Made by a program: the position numbers and the translations under genes. From Candidatus Coprousia avicola (GTDB taxonomy: Bacteria > Actinomycetota > Coriobacteriia > Coriobacteriales > Coriobacteriaceae): a stretch of DNA of 62,494 nucleotides. The notes under the pieces are model-generated. The model ran no database searches. It was given only the letters and a program-made list of their open reading frames with translations, and was not told where the DNA came from. The DNA is taken from assembly GCA_018715125.1 (NCBI GenBank), contig DVMF01000060.1, forward strand, positions 1 to 62,494. Reading direction: 5' to 3'. Below are positions 54,504 through 62,188 of this stretch, piece by piece. Position 1 is the first letter of the stretch; each line of letters opens with the position of its first letter.

Positions 54504-55343
54504 ATGAAACACATTTTTTTGAATCTCAAGCGCTTTGACATCACGCCCGAGCACGGCGGCGTGAACCGCTTGGCCTCCCCCGACGCCTGGGGCGAAGCGG
54601 CGACGTCGTCCATCAAGGACGTCTCCGCGCGCTACGCCGATGCGGAGTTTGCCGCCTTTGTGCCGGAGGCGCACCTCATCGGCTCCGTCGCCGGCGCGGC
54701 GGGGTCGCCCCTCGGCGTGGGGTGCCAGGGCGTGCACACGGCCGATACCGCCCCGGGCGGCAACTTCGGCGCGTTCACGACGCTGCGCACGGGCAACGCC
54801 GTCTCTCAGCTCGGCTGCACCTGGGCGCTCATCGGCCACTGCGAGGAGCGCATGAACCTGCGCGCCATCATGGGCGAGGCGGGTGCCGACGCCGCGGCGG
54901 TGGAGGCCGCCGTGAACCGCATCCTCAACCGTGAGGTCAAGGCCGCCCAGGCCGCGGGCCTTACGGTGCTCTTCTGCATGGGCGAGCGCGAGGAGGAGGT
55001 CGACCGCTGGGACGAGGTGCTCGCCACGCAGGTGCGCGAGGGCCTCGAGGGCGTGGACCTCTCCTGCGTGCGCGTCGCCTACGAGCCCGTGTGGAGCATC
55101 GGCCCTGGCAAGACGCCGGCGGACGCGCCCTATATCCAGAAGGTCGCCCGCCTCATCAAGGAGACGGTGCCGGGCGTCGACGTCGTCTACGGCGGCGGCC
55201 TCAAGGCGGATAACGCCGAGATGCTCGCCGGCATCCCCGAGATCGACGGCGGTCTCATCGCCCTCACGCGCTTCACGGGGGAGATCGGCTTCTATCCCGA
55301 GGAGTACGCCGAGATCGTCGATCTGTACATGAACGCCTGCTAG
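54504..55343 (+). CDS. Triosephosphate-isomerase-like enzyme, divergent
   Basis: TIM-barrel isomerase of 279 residues (usual about 250). Catalytic residues are present: lysine 9 in LNLKRF, histidine 112 in LIGHCEER (usually GHSERR) and glutamate 194 in YEPVWSIGPGK; the phosphate loop is VVYGGGLKADNAE. The divergent N-terminus and changed loop suggest a paralog for another triose or tetrose phosphate, as with the erythritol-pathway TIM paralogs. ATG 54504 has AAGGAG upstream. Confidence 0.88.
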   Translation: MKHIFLNLKRFDITPEHGGVNRLASPDAWGEAATSSIKDVSARYADAEFAAFVPEAHLIGSVAGAAGSPLGVGCQGVHTADTAPGGNFGAFTTLRTGNAVSQLGCTWALIGHCEERMNLRAIMGEAGADAAAVEAAVNRILNREVKAAQAAGLTVLFCMGEREEEVDRWDEVLATQVREGLEGVDLSCVRVAYEPVWSIGPGKTPADAPYIQKVARLIKETVPGVDVVYGGGLKADNAEMLAGIPEIDGGLIALTRFTGEIGFYPEEYAEIVDLYMNAC

Positions 55344-55373
55344 ACCCTGCGACCCTAACCGAAAGGACCGACC

Positions 55374-56870
55374 ATGCATCTTGATTTCGAGTACGGCAAC
55401 GGCATGCTGGGGGCGGAGCTCCCCGATACGACGGACGTCTTCGTCACCGGCGAGACCGTGAAGGACCCCGAGTGCCTGCCGCAGGATTGGGACAGCCTCT
55501 ACAACGCGACGCTCGAGTCCATTCGCAACCCCATCGGCATGGAGCCGCTCGCCTCCTACGCCGGGCCGGGCAAGAAGGTCGTCATCGTCATCCCCGACAT
55601 CGTGAAGGGTGGCACGCAGCCGACGGCGCACCGCAAGGTCGCCATCCGGGCCTGCCTGGACGAGCTCTTCGCGCAGGGCGTCAAGCACGACGACGTGCTC
55701 CTGCTCTTCTCCAACGGCCTGCATCCGCGCACCTCGACGGCCGAGGCGAAGCTGATCTTGGGCCTCGACCTCTACAACGAGTTCGAGGGCACGGGCCAGA
55801 TCACGAGCCATGACTCCGAGGACTACGACCACCTCGTCGACCTCGGCTTCACGCCCCAGGGCGACCACGTCATCATGAACAAGTACGTCTACGATGCGGA
55901 CATCGCCATCCTCATCGGCCATACGCAGGGCAATCCCTACGGCGGTTACTCGGGCGGTTACAAGCACTGCGCCACCGGCATCACCCACTGGCGCTCGATC
56001 AGCGCGCACCACGTGCCGCGCGTCATGAGCCGTCCCGACTTCGTGCCCGTGTCGACGAGCTCCCTCATGCGCGACAAGTTCGACCAGCAGGGTATGTTCA
56101 TGGAAGAGAAGATGGGCAAGAAGTTCTTCTGCGTCGACGCGGTGCTCGACACCTGGAGCCGCCAGATCGCCATCTTCTCCGGGTACGCGGCAGAGATGCA
56201 GCCCATCTCCTGGGCGCTCGCCGACAAGCGCACGTACGTGCACTGGGCGGAGAAGAAGTACGACATCGTGGTCATGGGCATGCCCACGAACTTCCACTAC
56301 GGCGACGGCATGGGCACGAACCCCATCCAGATGATGCAGGCGGTTTCCGCTCAGGTCATCCGCCACAAGCGCATCCTCTCCGATCGCTGCGTGTTTGTGA
56401 TCGCGAGCTACTGCAACGGGTGGTTCCACGACGAGCGCTGGCCGTATCTGCGTGAGCAGTGGGAGCTGTGGCAGTCCGATAAGATCAACACGCTGGACGA
56501 GATGATCGAGTACGGCGAGTACTTCGCCACCAACGAGGAGTACATCCGCAAGTACCGCTTTGCCCATGCGTTCCACCCGTTCCACGGCTTCAGCATGATG
56601 ACCTGCGGCAACCTTGCCGAGAAGTATCTCTCCGCCACCTACATCGTGGGTGCGCAGAAGCCCGGCATCGCCCGTACCATGGGCCTCAAGACCCGCCCGA
56701 CCTTCGAGGAGGCCATCGCCGACGCCACGCGCAAGTACACCGACGGTAACCCCAACATCCTGGCGCTGCCGCACGCGTACAACCGCGCCGTGCCGCATCT
56801 CTGCATGAAGGACCCGTCGCAGAACAGCACGTTCAGGGACGACGCCCCGGCGCATCCCTGCGGCTGCTAG
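55374..56870 (+). CDS. LarA-family nickel-pincer racemase/epimerase homolog
   Basis: A 498-residue protein of the lactate racemase family (usual about 425). From memory of Lactiplantibacillus LarA, key residues correspond to D75, K78 (usually Arg), H117 in NGLHPRTST, H183 in IGHTQGN, the pincer-binding lysine 197 in GGYSGGYK and the nickel-ligand histidine 213 in SAHHVP. The active site is thus intact apart from R-to-K and a four-residue longer loop. Homologs act on 2-hydroxy acids and aldonates. The substrate here is unknown. GAAAGGA precedes the ATG. Confidence 0.88.
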   Translation: MHLDFEYGNGMLGAELPDTTDVFVTGETVKDPECLPQDWDSLYNATLESIRNPIGMEPLASYAGPGKKVVIVIPDIVKGGTQPTAHRKVAIRACLDELFAQGVKHDDVLLLFSNGLHPRTSTAEAKLILGLDLYNEFEGTGQITSHDSEDYDHLVDLGFTPQGDHVIMNKYVYDADIAILIGHTQGNPYGGYSGGYKHCATGITHWRSISAHHVPRVMSRPDFVPVSTSSLMRDKFDQQGMFMEEKMGKKFFCVDAVLDTWSRQIAIFSGYAAEMQPISWALADKRTYVHWAEKKYDIVVMGMPTNFHYGDGMGTNPIQMMQAVSAQVIRHKRILSDRCVFVIASYCNGWFHDERWPYLREQWELWQSDKINTLDEMIEYGEYFATNEEYIRKYRFAHAFHPFHGFSMMTCGNLAEKYLSATYIVGAQKPGIARTMGLKTRPTFEEAIADATRKYTDGNPNILALPHAYNRAVPHLCMKDPSQNSTFRDDAPAHPCGC

Positions 56871-56873
56871 CAC

Positions 56874-56946
56874 CGCCCCGGCGCCGTCCGGGCACGAGGT
56901 TCTCGAGTCCGGACGGCCTCGCCGCAGGACGGGCGGCACCGGGGCG
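56874..56946 (+). other. GC-rich structured intercistronic region
   Basis: An outer 8-bp pairing (56874-56881 with 56939-56946) encloses an inner perfect 8-bp stem (56884-56891 with 56909-56916). It lies between the LarA and PGI genes without a T run, so processing or attenuation is more likely than termination. Confidence 0.5.
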
Positions 56947-57023
56947 CAGCGTCCCGGCGCCGCCCGCAAGGCAGCAGATGGCGACGGCTGCCCTCGCCCT
57001 TCTTCCATCGTTAGGAGCGCCAC

Positions 57024-58286
57024 ATGCTCGATTTGAACACCACCTATACGGAGAAGTTCGTCGCGTCCGGCGAGCTCGCTGCCTACGCCGAGGCGCATGC
57101 GCACGTGCTCGCGCGCTGCCAGGCGGGAGAGGAGCGCTATGCCGACTCGCAGGGCTGGCTCGAGGTCGACGAGTGGGCCGGTCCCGCGGTGCTCGACCGC
57201 ACAGAGCGCCTTGCGGCGGAGCTGCGCGCCATCGCCGACACCTTCGTGATCATCGGCGTCGGCGGTTCGAACAACTCCGCCCGCGCCGTCATCAAGGCGC
57301 TGCGCCCCAACGGCGCGCGCATCGTGTACGCCGGCAACACGCTCTCCGCCCACGAGCTCAACGGCGTGCTCGCCGAGCTCGAGGGGCACGATGTGATTAT
57401 CGACTGCATCGCCAAGAACTTCGAGACGCTCGAGCCGGGCTCGTCGTTCCGCTTGCTCCGTCAATACCTCGTCGGCCGCTACGGCAAGGAGGAGGCTGCC
57501 CGCCGCATCGTCTGCACGGGTACCATCGGATCTCCGCTCGAGGAGCTGTGCCGAGCCGAGGGCTACACCTTCGTCCCCTTCGCGACCAATGTGGGCGGTC
57601 GCTACACGGCGCTCACCGAGGTGCATCTGCTGCCGCTTGCGGTGGCGGGCGCGGACATCCGGGCGCTTGCGGCGGGTGCCAAGCGCATGCAGGAGCAGCT
57701 TCGGTCGGCGGAGGGTCTCGAGAACTCCGCATGGCGCTACGCGTGCCTGCGCAATATCCTGTGGGACCGCGGGTACCGCGTCGAGCTCCTCGGCTTCTTC
57801 GAGCCGCGGTTCCGCTGGTTCTCCAAATGGTGGGAGCAGCTCTATGGGGAGAGCGAGGGCAAGGACGGCAAGGGCATCTTCCCGGCGGCGCTCGAGTGCT
57901 CCGAGGAGATGCACAGCCTGGGCCAGTACGCGCAGGACGGAACGCACCAGCTGTTCGAGACCTTCATTGACCTTATGGAGCCCGGTGCGGGCGACAGCCT
58001 CGTGCTCGGCGGTACCGATGTGGCCGACGCCTTCGGCTATCTCGACGGCAAGGACTTCTGGGATATCAACAAGGCGAGCTTTAACGCTACGCGCGCCGCG
58101 CACGCCGAGGTGCTGCCCGTGCTCACGCTCGAGATCGACCGTATCGACGAGGAACACTTCGGCATGCTGTTCTACTGGTTCGCCTTTGCATGTTATGCTT
58201 CTGGCAGTCTGCTGGGCGTGAACCCCTTCGATCAGCCCGGTGTGGAGGCCTACAAGCGCCTTATGTTCGAGGCGTTGGGGAAATAG
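57024..58286 (+). CDS. Glucose-6-phosphate-isomerase-like enzyme
   Basis: Phosphoglucose isomerase family, 420 residues, a little shorter than Firmicutes enzymes. VIIGVGGSNNSARAVIKAL replaces the usual IGIGGSYLGARA. Catalytic positions are kept: glutamate in EQLYGESEGKDGKGIFP, histidine in MHSLGQYAQDG and lysine in FDQPGVEAYKRLMF, with VGGRYTALTEV for phosphate binding. It may isomerise another aldose-6-phosphate. TAGGAG precedes the ATG. Confidence 0.9.
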   Translation: MLDLNTTYTEKFVASGELAAYAEAHAHVLARCQAGEERYADSQGWLEVDEWAGPAVLDRTERLAAELRAIADTFVIIGVGGSNNSARAVIKALRPNGARIVYAGNTLSAHELNGVLAELEGHDVIIDCIAKNFETLEPGSSFRLLRQYLVGRYGKEEAARRIVCTGTIGSPLEELCRAEGYTFVPFATNVGGRYTALTEVHLLPLAVAGADIRALAAGAKRMQEQLRSAEGLENSAWRYACLRNILWDRGYRVELLGFFEPRFRWFSKWWEQLYGESEGKDGKGIFPAALECSEEMHSLGQYAQDGTHQLFETFIDLMEPGAGDSLVLGGTDVADAFGYLDGKDFWDINKASFNATRAAHAEVLPVLTLEIDRIDEEHFGMLFYWFAFACYASGSLLGVNPFDQPGVEAYKRLMFEALGK

Positions 58287-58302
58287 AGAAAGGACCGTTT
58301 GA

Positions 58303-58605
58303 ATGAAGAACGTCAAGCTGCTGTGCGCCGCCGGCACCTCTACGCAGGTGCTCGCCGCCAAGGTTCAGGAGACGGCCGATAAGCTCGGTCTCGAGATGAG
58401 CGTCACGTCGGGCCCGGTCGCGGGCTCCGACGAGTCCTGCAAGGACGCCGACCTGCTGCTGCTCACCCCGCAGGTCGAGTTCAAGCTCGATGTGGTCAAG
58501 CTCACCTATCCCGGCAAGAAGATCGGCGTCATCGACGCCGCTGCGTTCGCCAGCCTCGATACCGAGGCCATCATCGCGCAGATCAACCAGGAGCTCGGCG
58601 CCTAG
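58303..58605 (+). CDS. PTS lactose/cellobiose-family IIB protein, orphan
   Basis: A 100-residue IIB phosphocarrier. The start VKLLCAAGTSTQVLAAK places the phosphorylatable cysteine near residue 8, and LLLTPQVEFKL matches the second conserved loop. The usual motif is CAAGMSTS, so Met-to-Thr is a variation. No IIA or IIC is nearby. It starts 16 bases after the PGI gene. It probably serves a distant IIC, or has a regulatory role. Confidence 0.88.
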   Translation: MKNVKLLCAAGTSTQVLAAKVQETADKLGLEMSVTSGPVAGSDESCKDADLLLLTPQVEFKLDVVKLTYPGKKIGVIDAAAFASLDTEAIIAQINQELGA

Positions 58606-58653
58606 GGTCTGTCGCGAGGGTACAACTCAGCTCGATGCGAAAGGCATCGCATG

Positions 58654-58675
58654 GCGGGGCGTGCGAGCGCCCCGC
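58654..58675 (+). terminator. Possible terminator after the orphan IIB gene
   Basis: An 8-bp GC stem (58654-58661 with 58668-58675) is followed only by TTGACTTA. It is weak, so larC may still be partly in the same transcript. Confidence 0.4.
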
Positions 58676-58779
58676 TTGACTTAGAGCCGACTTCAGGGGC
58701 TACGCTTGCCGCCTATGCGCGGCGGGCGGCGGCGCATGGGGCGGCGACCCGCCTCAAGGGGCGGTAGGAAGGGAAACGA

Positions 58780-60246
58780 ATGGGAAAGACGCTCTATCTG
58801 GATTGCACAAACGGCATCAGCGGCGATATGACCGTTGCGGCTCTGCTTGATGCGGGCGCCAACGAGGCGCGCCTGCGCGATGCGCTCGCGAGCCTGCCGG
58901 TGGATGGCTACGAGGTGCGCATAAGCCGCGTCAAGAAGGCGGGGATCGACTGCTGCGACTTCGACGTGGTGCTCGATGAGGCGCATGAGAACCACGACCA
59001 CGATATGGCGTACCTCCATGGGCGCGACCACGACCATGGTCACTGCCACGACCATGATCACGCCTGCGACCACCACCACGACCATGGTGGCGTCCACGAC
59101 TACGAGCACGCCCACCACCACGATCATGGGCACTGCCATGAGGGGCACGCCTGCGACCACGGCCACGATCATGATCACGAGCACGGCCATCACCACCATC
59201 ATCACGAGCACCGCGGCCCCGCGGACATCGACGCCATCATCGATGCCGGCCAGCTGGCGCCGCAGACGCGCGAGCTCGCCCACCGCATGGTGGACGTCAT
59301 CGCGCATGCCGAGGCCAAGGCGCACGCCGTCCCGCTCGATGAGGTGCACTTCCACGAGGTGGGGGCCGTCGATTCCATCGTCGACATCGTGGCGGTTGCC
59401 GTGTGCCTCGACGACCTCGACGTCACCCGCGTCATCGTGCCGCGCCTCGTCGACGGAACGGGTACGATTCGCTGCCAGCACGGCATCATCCCCGTCCCCG
59501 TCCCCGCCACGCTCAATATCGTGGAGGCGTACGGGCTGCCGCTCTCGATCTGCGATGTCGAGGGCGAGCTCGTGACTCCTACGGGTGCGGCCATCGTCGC
59601 GGCGACGGAGGCGGAGAGGCGGCTGCCGGAGCGGTTCCACGTCGTGCGCACGGGCCTCGGCGCCGGCAAGCGCACCTACGAGCGCCCGAGCATCCTGCGC
59701 GCCATGGTGATCGAAGAGCTCGCGGCTGACGGCGCGCCCGCCGCCGCAGCCCCCCACGGCGCGTTTGCGGGCGACCTCGCAGCCGAGCCCACCCTCGGCG
59801 CCGATGCGCCCGCGGAGGTCGTGCGCCTCGAATGCGATATCGACGATGCGACGGGGGAGGAGCTCGCCTTCGCCGCCGAGCGCATCCGCGAGGCGGGGGC
59901 CCGCGAGGTTCACTGGGTACCCGTGTTCGCCAAGAAGGAGCGCCCCGCGTGGCAGCTGCAAGTCGTCGTGGCGACACCTGAGCTCGGCGCGGTCGAGCGG
60001 GCCATCTTCACCCATACGACCACCATCGGCATCCGCCGCTGGACGTGCGCCAGGACGGTGCTTGCACGCGAGGACATCGAGGTTGCGAGCCCGTGGGGTC
60101 CGGTGCGCGCTAAGCGCGCGACGATGCCGGACGGCACGCGCCGCGTCAAACCGGAGTTTGCGGACTGCGCCCGCATCGCCCGGACGGAGGGCGTGGCGCT
60201 CCGCGAGGTGGTCGAGCGGGTCGTCGCCGCAGCACCGACTGTCTAG
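58780..60246 (+). CDS. larC: LarC, nickel insertion protein with histidine-rich loop
   Basis: Inserts nickel into the pincer cofactor (CTP-dependent cyclometallase); 488 residues. The start LYLDCTNGISGDMTVAALLD and the middle EVHFHEVGAVDSIVDIVAVA and LVTPTGAAIVAA are LarC signatures. A low-complexity insertion at residues 69-144 holds about 35 histidines, mostly His-Asp and His-Gly pairs, probably a nickel store. The gene is one continuous frame, unlike the frameshifted larC1-larC2 of Lactiplantibacillus. It supports the LarA homolog upstream. Confidence 0.95.
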   Translation: MGKTLYLDCTNGISGDMTVAALLDAGANEARLRDALASLPVDGYEVRISRVKKAGIDCCDFDVVLDEAHENHDHDMAYLHGRDHDHGHCHDHDHACDHHHDHGGVHDYEHAHHHDHGHCHEGHACDHGHDHDHEHGHHHHHHEHRGPADIDAIIDAGQLAPQTRELAHRMVDVIAHAEAKAHAVPLDEVHFHEVGAVDSIVDIVAVAVCLDDLDVTRVIVPRLVDGTGTIRCQHGIIPVPVPATLNIVEAYGLPLSICDVEGELVTPTGAAIVAATEAERRLPERFHVVRTGLGAGKRTYERPSILRAMVIEELAADGAPAAAAPHGAFAGDLAAEPTLGADAPAEVVRLECDIDDATGEELAFAAERIREAGAREVHWVPVFAKKERPAWQLQVVVATPELGAVERAIFTHTTTIGIRRWTCARTVLAREDIEVASPWGPVRAKRATMPDGTRRVKPEFADCARIARTEGVALREVVERVVAAAPTV

Positions 60247-60396
60247 CGCGCTACCGGCTCCTGCAGGGCAGCCGTTTGCCAGACAGACCGGGTTCGCGTT
60301 GCGTCTGCGCGGCCACCTTGGGTATAAGGCCTGAAGCGATACACCAGGCGCTGCGGGGGATGTATGAGCGCGGCGAATGAGCGAAGGGAGCGGGAT

Positions 60397-60774
60397 ATGT
60401 CCCAGAACCAGAAGATGCTCAAGATCATGAGCTTCATCACGTTGATCGCGGCCTTTGGCATGGCGGCGTATGCGGCGATGTCCATCGCGTTTGCGAACAC
60501 CTCGCCGGGGCTTCTGCTCGCCATCTGCGTCATCGTCCAATGCTTCCTGGACGCCGCGCTCGGCGTATGGGGCATCGGCGCCGCCAACAAGCCGGCGCGC
60601 AGCGTCGAGACGCCGTTTGTGGGGCTCAACTGGCTGGCGCTTGTGCTCAACGTGGTCGCGGTGGTGGTCACGGTGCTCATCGGCGGCTTCCCCTGGGCGC
60701 CCATCGTAAACGCCGTCATCGTGGCGGCGTACTTCTTCTACGCCAGAAACGTCCGCCAAGAGGCACTCGATTAG
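60397..60774 (+). CDS. Small four-helix membrane protein of unknown function
   Basis: A 125-residue protein with four predicted membrane helices (about 10-30, 35-58, 70-95 and 98-115) and a short charged C-terminus. I do not recognise a family. ATG 60397 has GGGAG 6 bases upstream; ATG 60364 is an alternative with 11 more residues. It lies between larC and a terminator, so it may be the last gene of the larC transcript. Confidence 0.65.
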   Translation: MSQNQKMLKIMSFITLIAAFGMAAYAAMSIAFANTSPGLLLAICVIVQCFLDAALGVWGIGAANKPARSVETPFVGLNWLALVLNVVAVVVTVLIGGFPWAPIVNAVIVAAYFFYARNVRQEALD

Positions 60775-60800
60775 CGATTGTCTCTACGAGCTGCTGATGA

Positions 60801-60829
60801 GGCCCGGTCGCAAGACCGGGCCTTCTTTT
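60801..60829 (+). terminator. Strong terminator
   Basis: A perfect 9-bp stem (60801-60809 with 60814-60822) with a GCAA tetraloop is followed by TTCTTTT. It closes the larC/membrane-protein transcript. Confidence 0.92.
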
Positions 60830-60845
60830 GCGATGATTACGATTA

Positions 60846-60958
60846 ATCAACCGATTAACTTGCCGTTTGGGGCCGTTTGCCGACCAGATGCGTCCTCCGC
60901 CCCGGTGTGGCAGGGATGTGCCTATGATGTGTATATCGATTAATGAAAATCGATTAAC
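60846..60958. promoter_or_regulatory. Operator cluster upstream of the second LacI gene
   Basis: CGATTAA-containing sites occur at 60846-60859 (ATCAACCGATTAAC), 60933-60945 (ATATCGATTAATG) and 60945-60958 (GAAAATCGATTAAC). They match the palindrome-like GTTAACCGATTAAC at 62131. A TATGAT box lies at 60923-60928. Confidence 0.65.
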
Positions 60959-60978
60959 GCGCAGCGAGGGGAGTTGTT

Positions 60979-62061
60979 GTGGTGGATCATCGCGTAACCG
61001 GCAAAGATGTTGCCCGTGCCGCCGGGGTCACCACGGCAACCGTCTCCAATGTGCTTAACGGTAAGCGGAACGTCGGCGAGCAGACGCGTGAGCGCGTTCT
61101 AGCCGTCGTGCGCGAGCTCGGGTATGTGCCCGACCAGACGGCGAAGTCGCTCCGCAAGCGCACGAGCAGGTGCATCGGGGTGGTCATTGAGAAGAACCTC
61201 AGCAACCCCCGCTACGGTCGAACCGTAGAGGGCATGCTGCGTGCGGCCGATGCCCGCGGATACCGCATAACGCTCTGTCGCAACCATAGGGCGGCGGATC
61301 GTCCATGCGACGATTACCTGCGCGCGTATTTCGAGCGCCAAGTAGATGCCGTCATTTTTGTGAGCCGCGACACGGAAGGGCCGCGTGCGGAGAGTGTCGA
61401 GCTCATCGAGCGCGAGCGCGTGCCGTTTGTCGCCCTCGATTGCCCGGGCAATCCCTCGCAGGCGTACAGCACCATCGACTTCGATTACTTCGGCGGTGCT
61501 CGCGATGTCGTCGCCTGCGCCATCCGCCATGGGGCGAAGCGTGTGGTGTACCTTCGCCCCGACGTCCGCAACGTTCAGGAGGAACAGCGCGAGGAAGGCG
61601 TGCGCGCGGCTTGTGCGGAGGCGGGGCGGGCGCGCCCCCTCGTGTTCAGGGTAAAGAACGACATACTCTTTGCGCGGCGGTCCGAGCGCGACCGGGGCGA
61701 GGTCGATTCCGATACGTTTGCCCAACCGTCTCAGGCCTACATGCGCAGCCTCAGTAACGAGCTGAGCGATCTTGCCGCCGGCCGTGTGCACGCGGGCGAT
61801 GCCGTCATCAGCAGCTGGGCTGGCTGGTCAAATGTGGTAAGCAGGCTGTTCCCCTTGCCCAGCGTTATCTTTGCCGACCTCGCGAGCGACTATCTGAGTA
61901 CGCTCAGCGCCGAGATATTCAGCGAGATGCCCAATTACGAGGCGGGGGAGCGCGCGGTCGAGGAGGCCATCGCCCTCATTGAGGGCGCAGCGCCCACCGC
62001 ACAGGTGCTTCCGCTCCGCTGCTGCGACCTCATCGGGGCGATGCCGTCAACGGCTTCCTAA
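60979..62061 (+). CDS. LacI-family transcriptional regulator (copy 2)
   Basis: A 360-residue repressor, paralogous to the one at 51008. The helix-turn-helix reads VTGKDVARAAGVTTATVSNV, and shared effector-domain motifs are DAVIFVSRDTEGP, AYSTIDFDYFGGAR, VYLRPD and VISSWAGWSN. GAGGGGAG lies 5 bases before GTG 60979. It probably controls the adjacent symporter gene through the CGATTAA sites. Ligand unknown, but likely related to that of copy 1. Confidence 0.92.
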   Translation: MVDHRVTGKDVARAAGVTTATVSNVLNGKRNVGEQTRERVLAVVRELGYVPDQTAKSLRKRTSRCIGVVIEKNLSNPRYGRTVEGMLRAADARGYRITLCRNHRAADRPCDDYLRAYFERQVDAVIFVSRDTEGPRAESVELIERERVPFVALDCPGNPSQAYSTIDFDYFGGARDVVACAIRHGAKRVVYLRPDVRNVQEEQREEGVRAACAEAGRARPLVFRVKNDILFARRSERDRGEVDSDTFAQPSQAYMRSLSNELSDLAAGRVHAGDAVISSWAGWSNVVSRLFPLPSVIFADLASDYLSTLSAEIFSEMPNYEAGERAVEEAIALIEGAAPTAQVLPLRCCDLIGAMPSTAS

Positions 62062-62130
62062 CAGACGCTATCTATCAACAAACAGGCACATCGATCGACA
62101 TGGGAGAAGAGGAGGGAGCGGTCTCTATAG

Positions 62131-62144
62131 GTTAACCGATTAAC
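62131..62144. promoter_or_regulatory. LacI copy-2 operator before the symporter gene
   Basis: GTTAACCGATTAAC is a near-perfect inverted repeat centred on CCGA and shares its right half with the sites upstream of the LacI gene. It sits 45 bases before the symporter start codon. Confidence 0.7.
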
Positions 62145-62188
62145 TAATGCGTCATCCATCATGTCGTATAACAAAGGGAGGACCATAC

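Noticed and set aside
50888-58361. Two very long minus-strand open frames (about 1242 and 1324 codons) opposite the LacI-aldolase-PFK and TIM-LarA-PGI genes.
   Set aside because: They are in codon register with the plus-strand genes, which share phase and avoid TTA, CTA and TCA codons. The open frames are a by-product of strong codon bias; they have no start signals and low-complexity translations.
58780-60246. Programmed frameshift in larC.
   Set aside because: The gene is a single continuous frame with both LarC halves, so no frameshift is needed.
50669-60246. Firm assignment of the parallel glycolysis operon to sulfoquinovose breakdown.
   Set aside because: The sulfonate-type ABC transporter and a GPH symporter made it tempting, but no sulfoquinovosidase, sulfolactaldehyde enzyme or other diagnostic gene is visible; kept only as one possibility.
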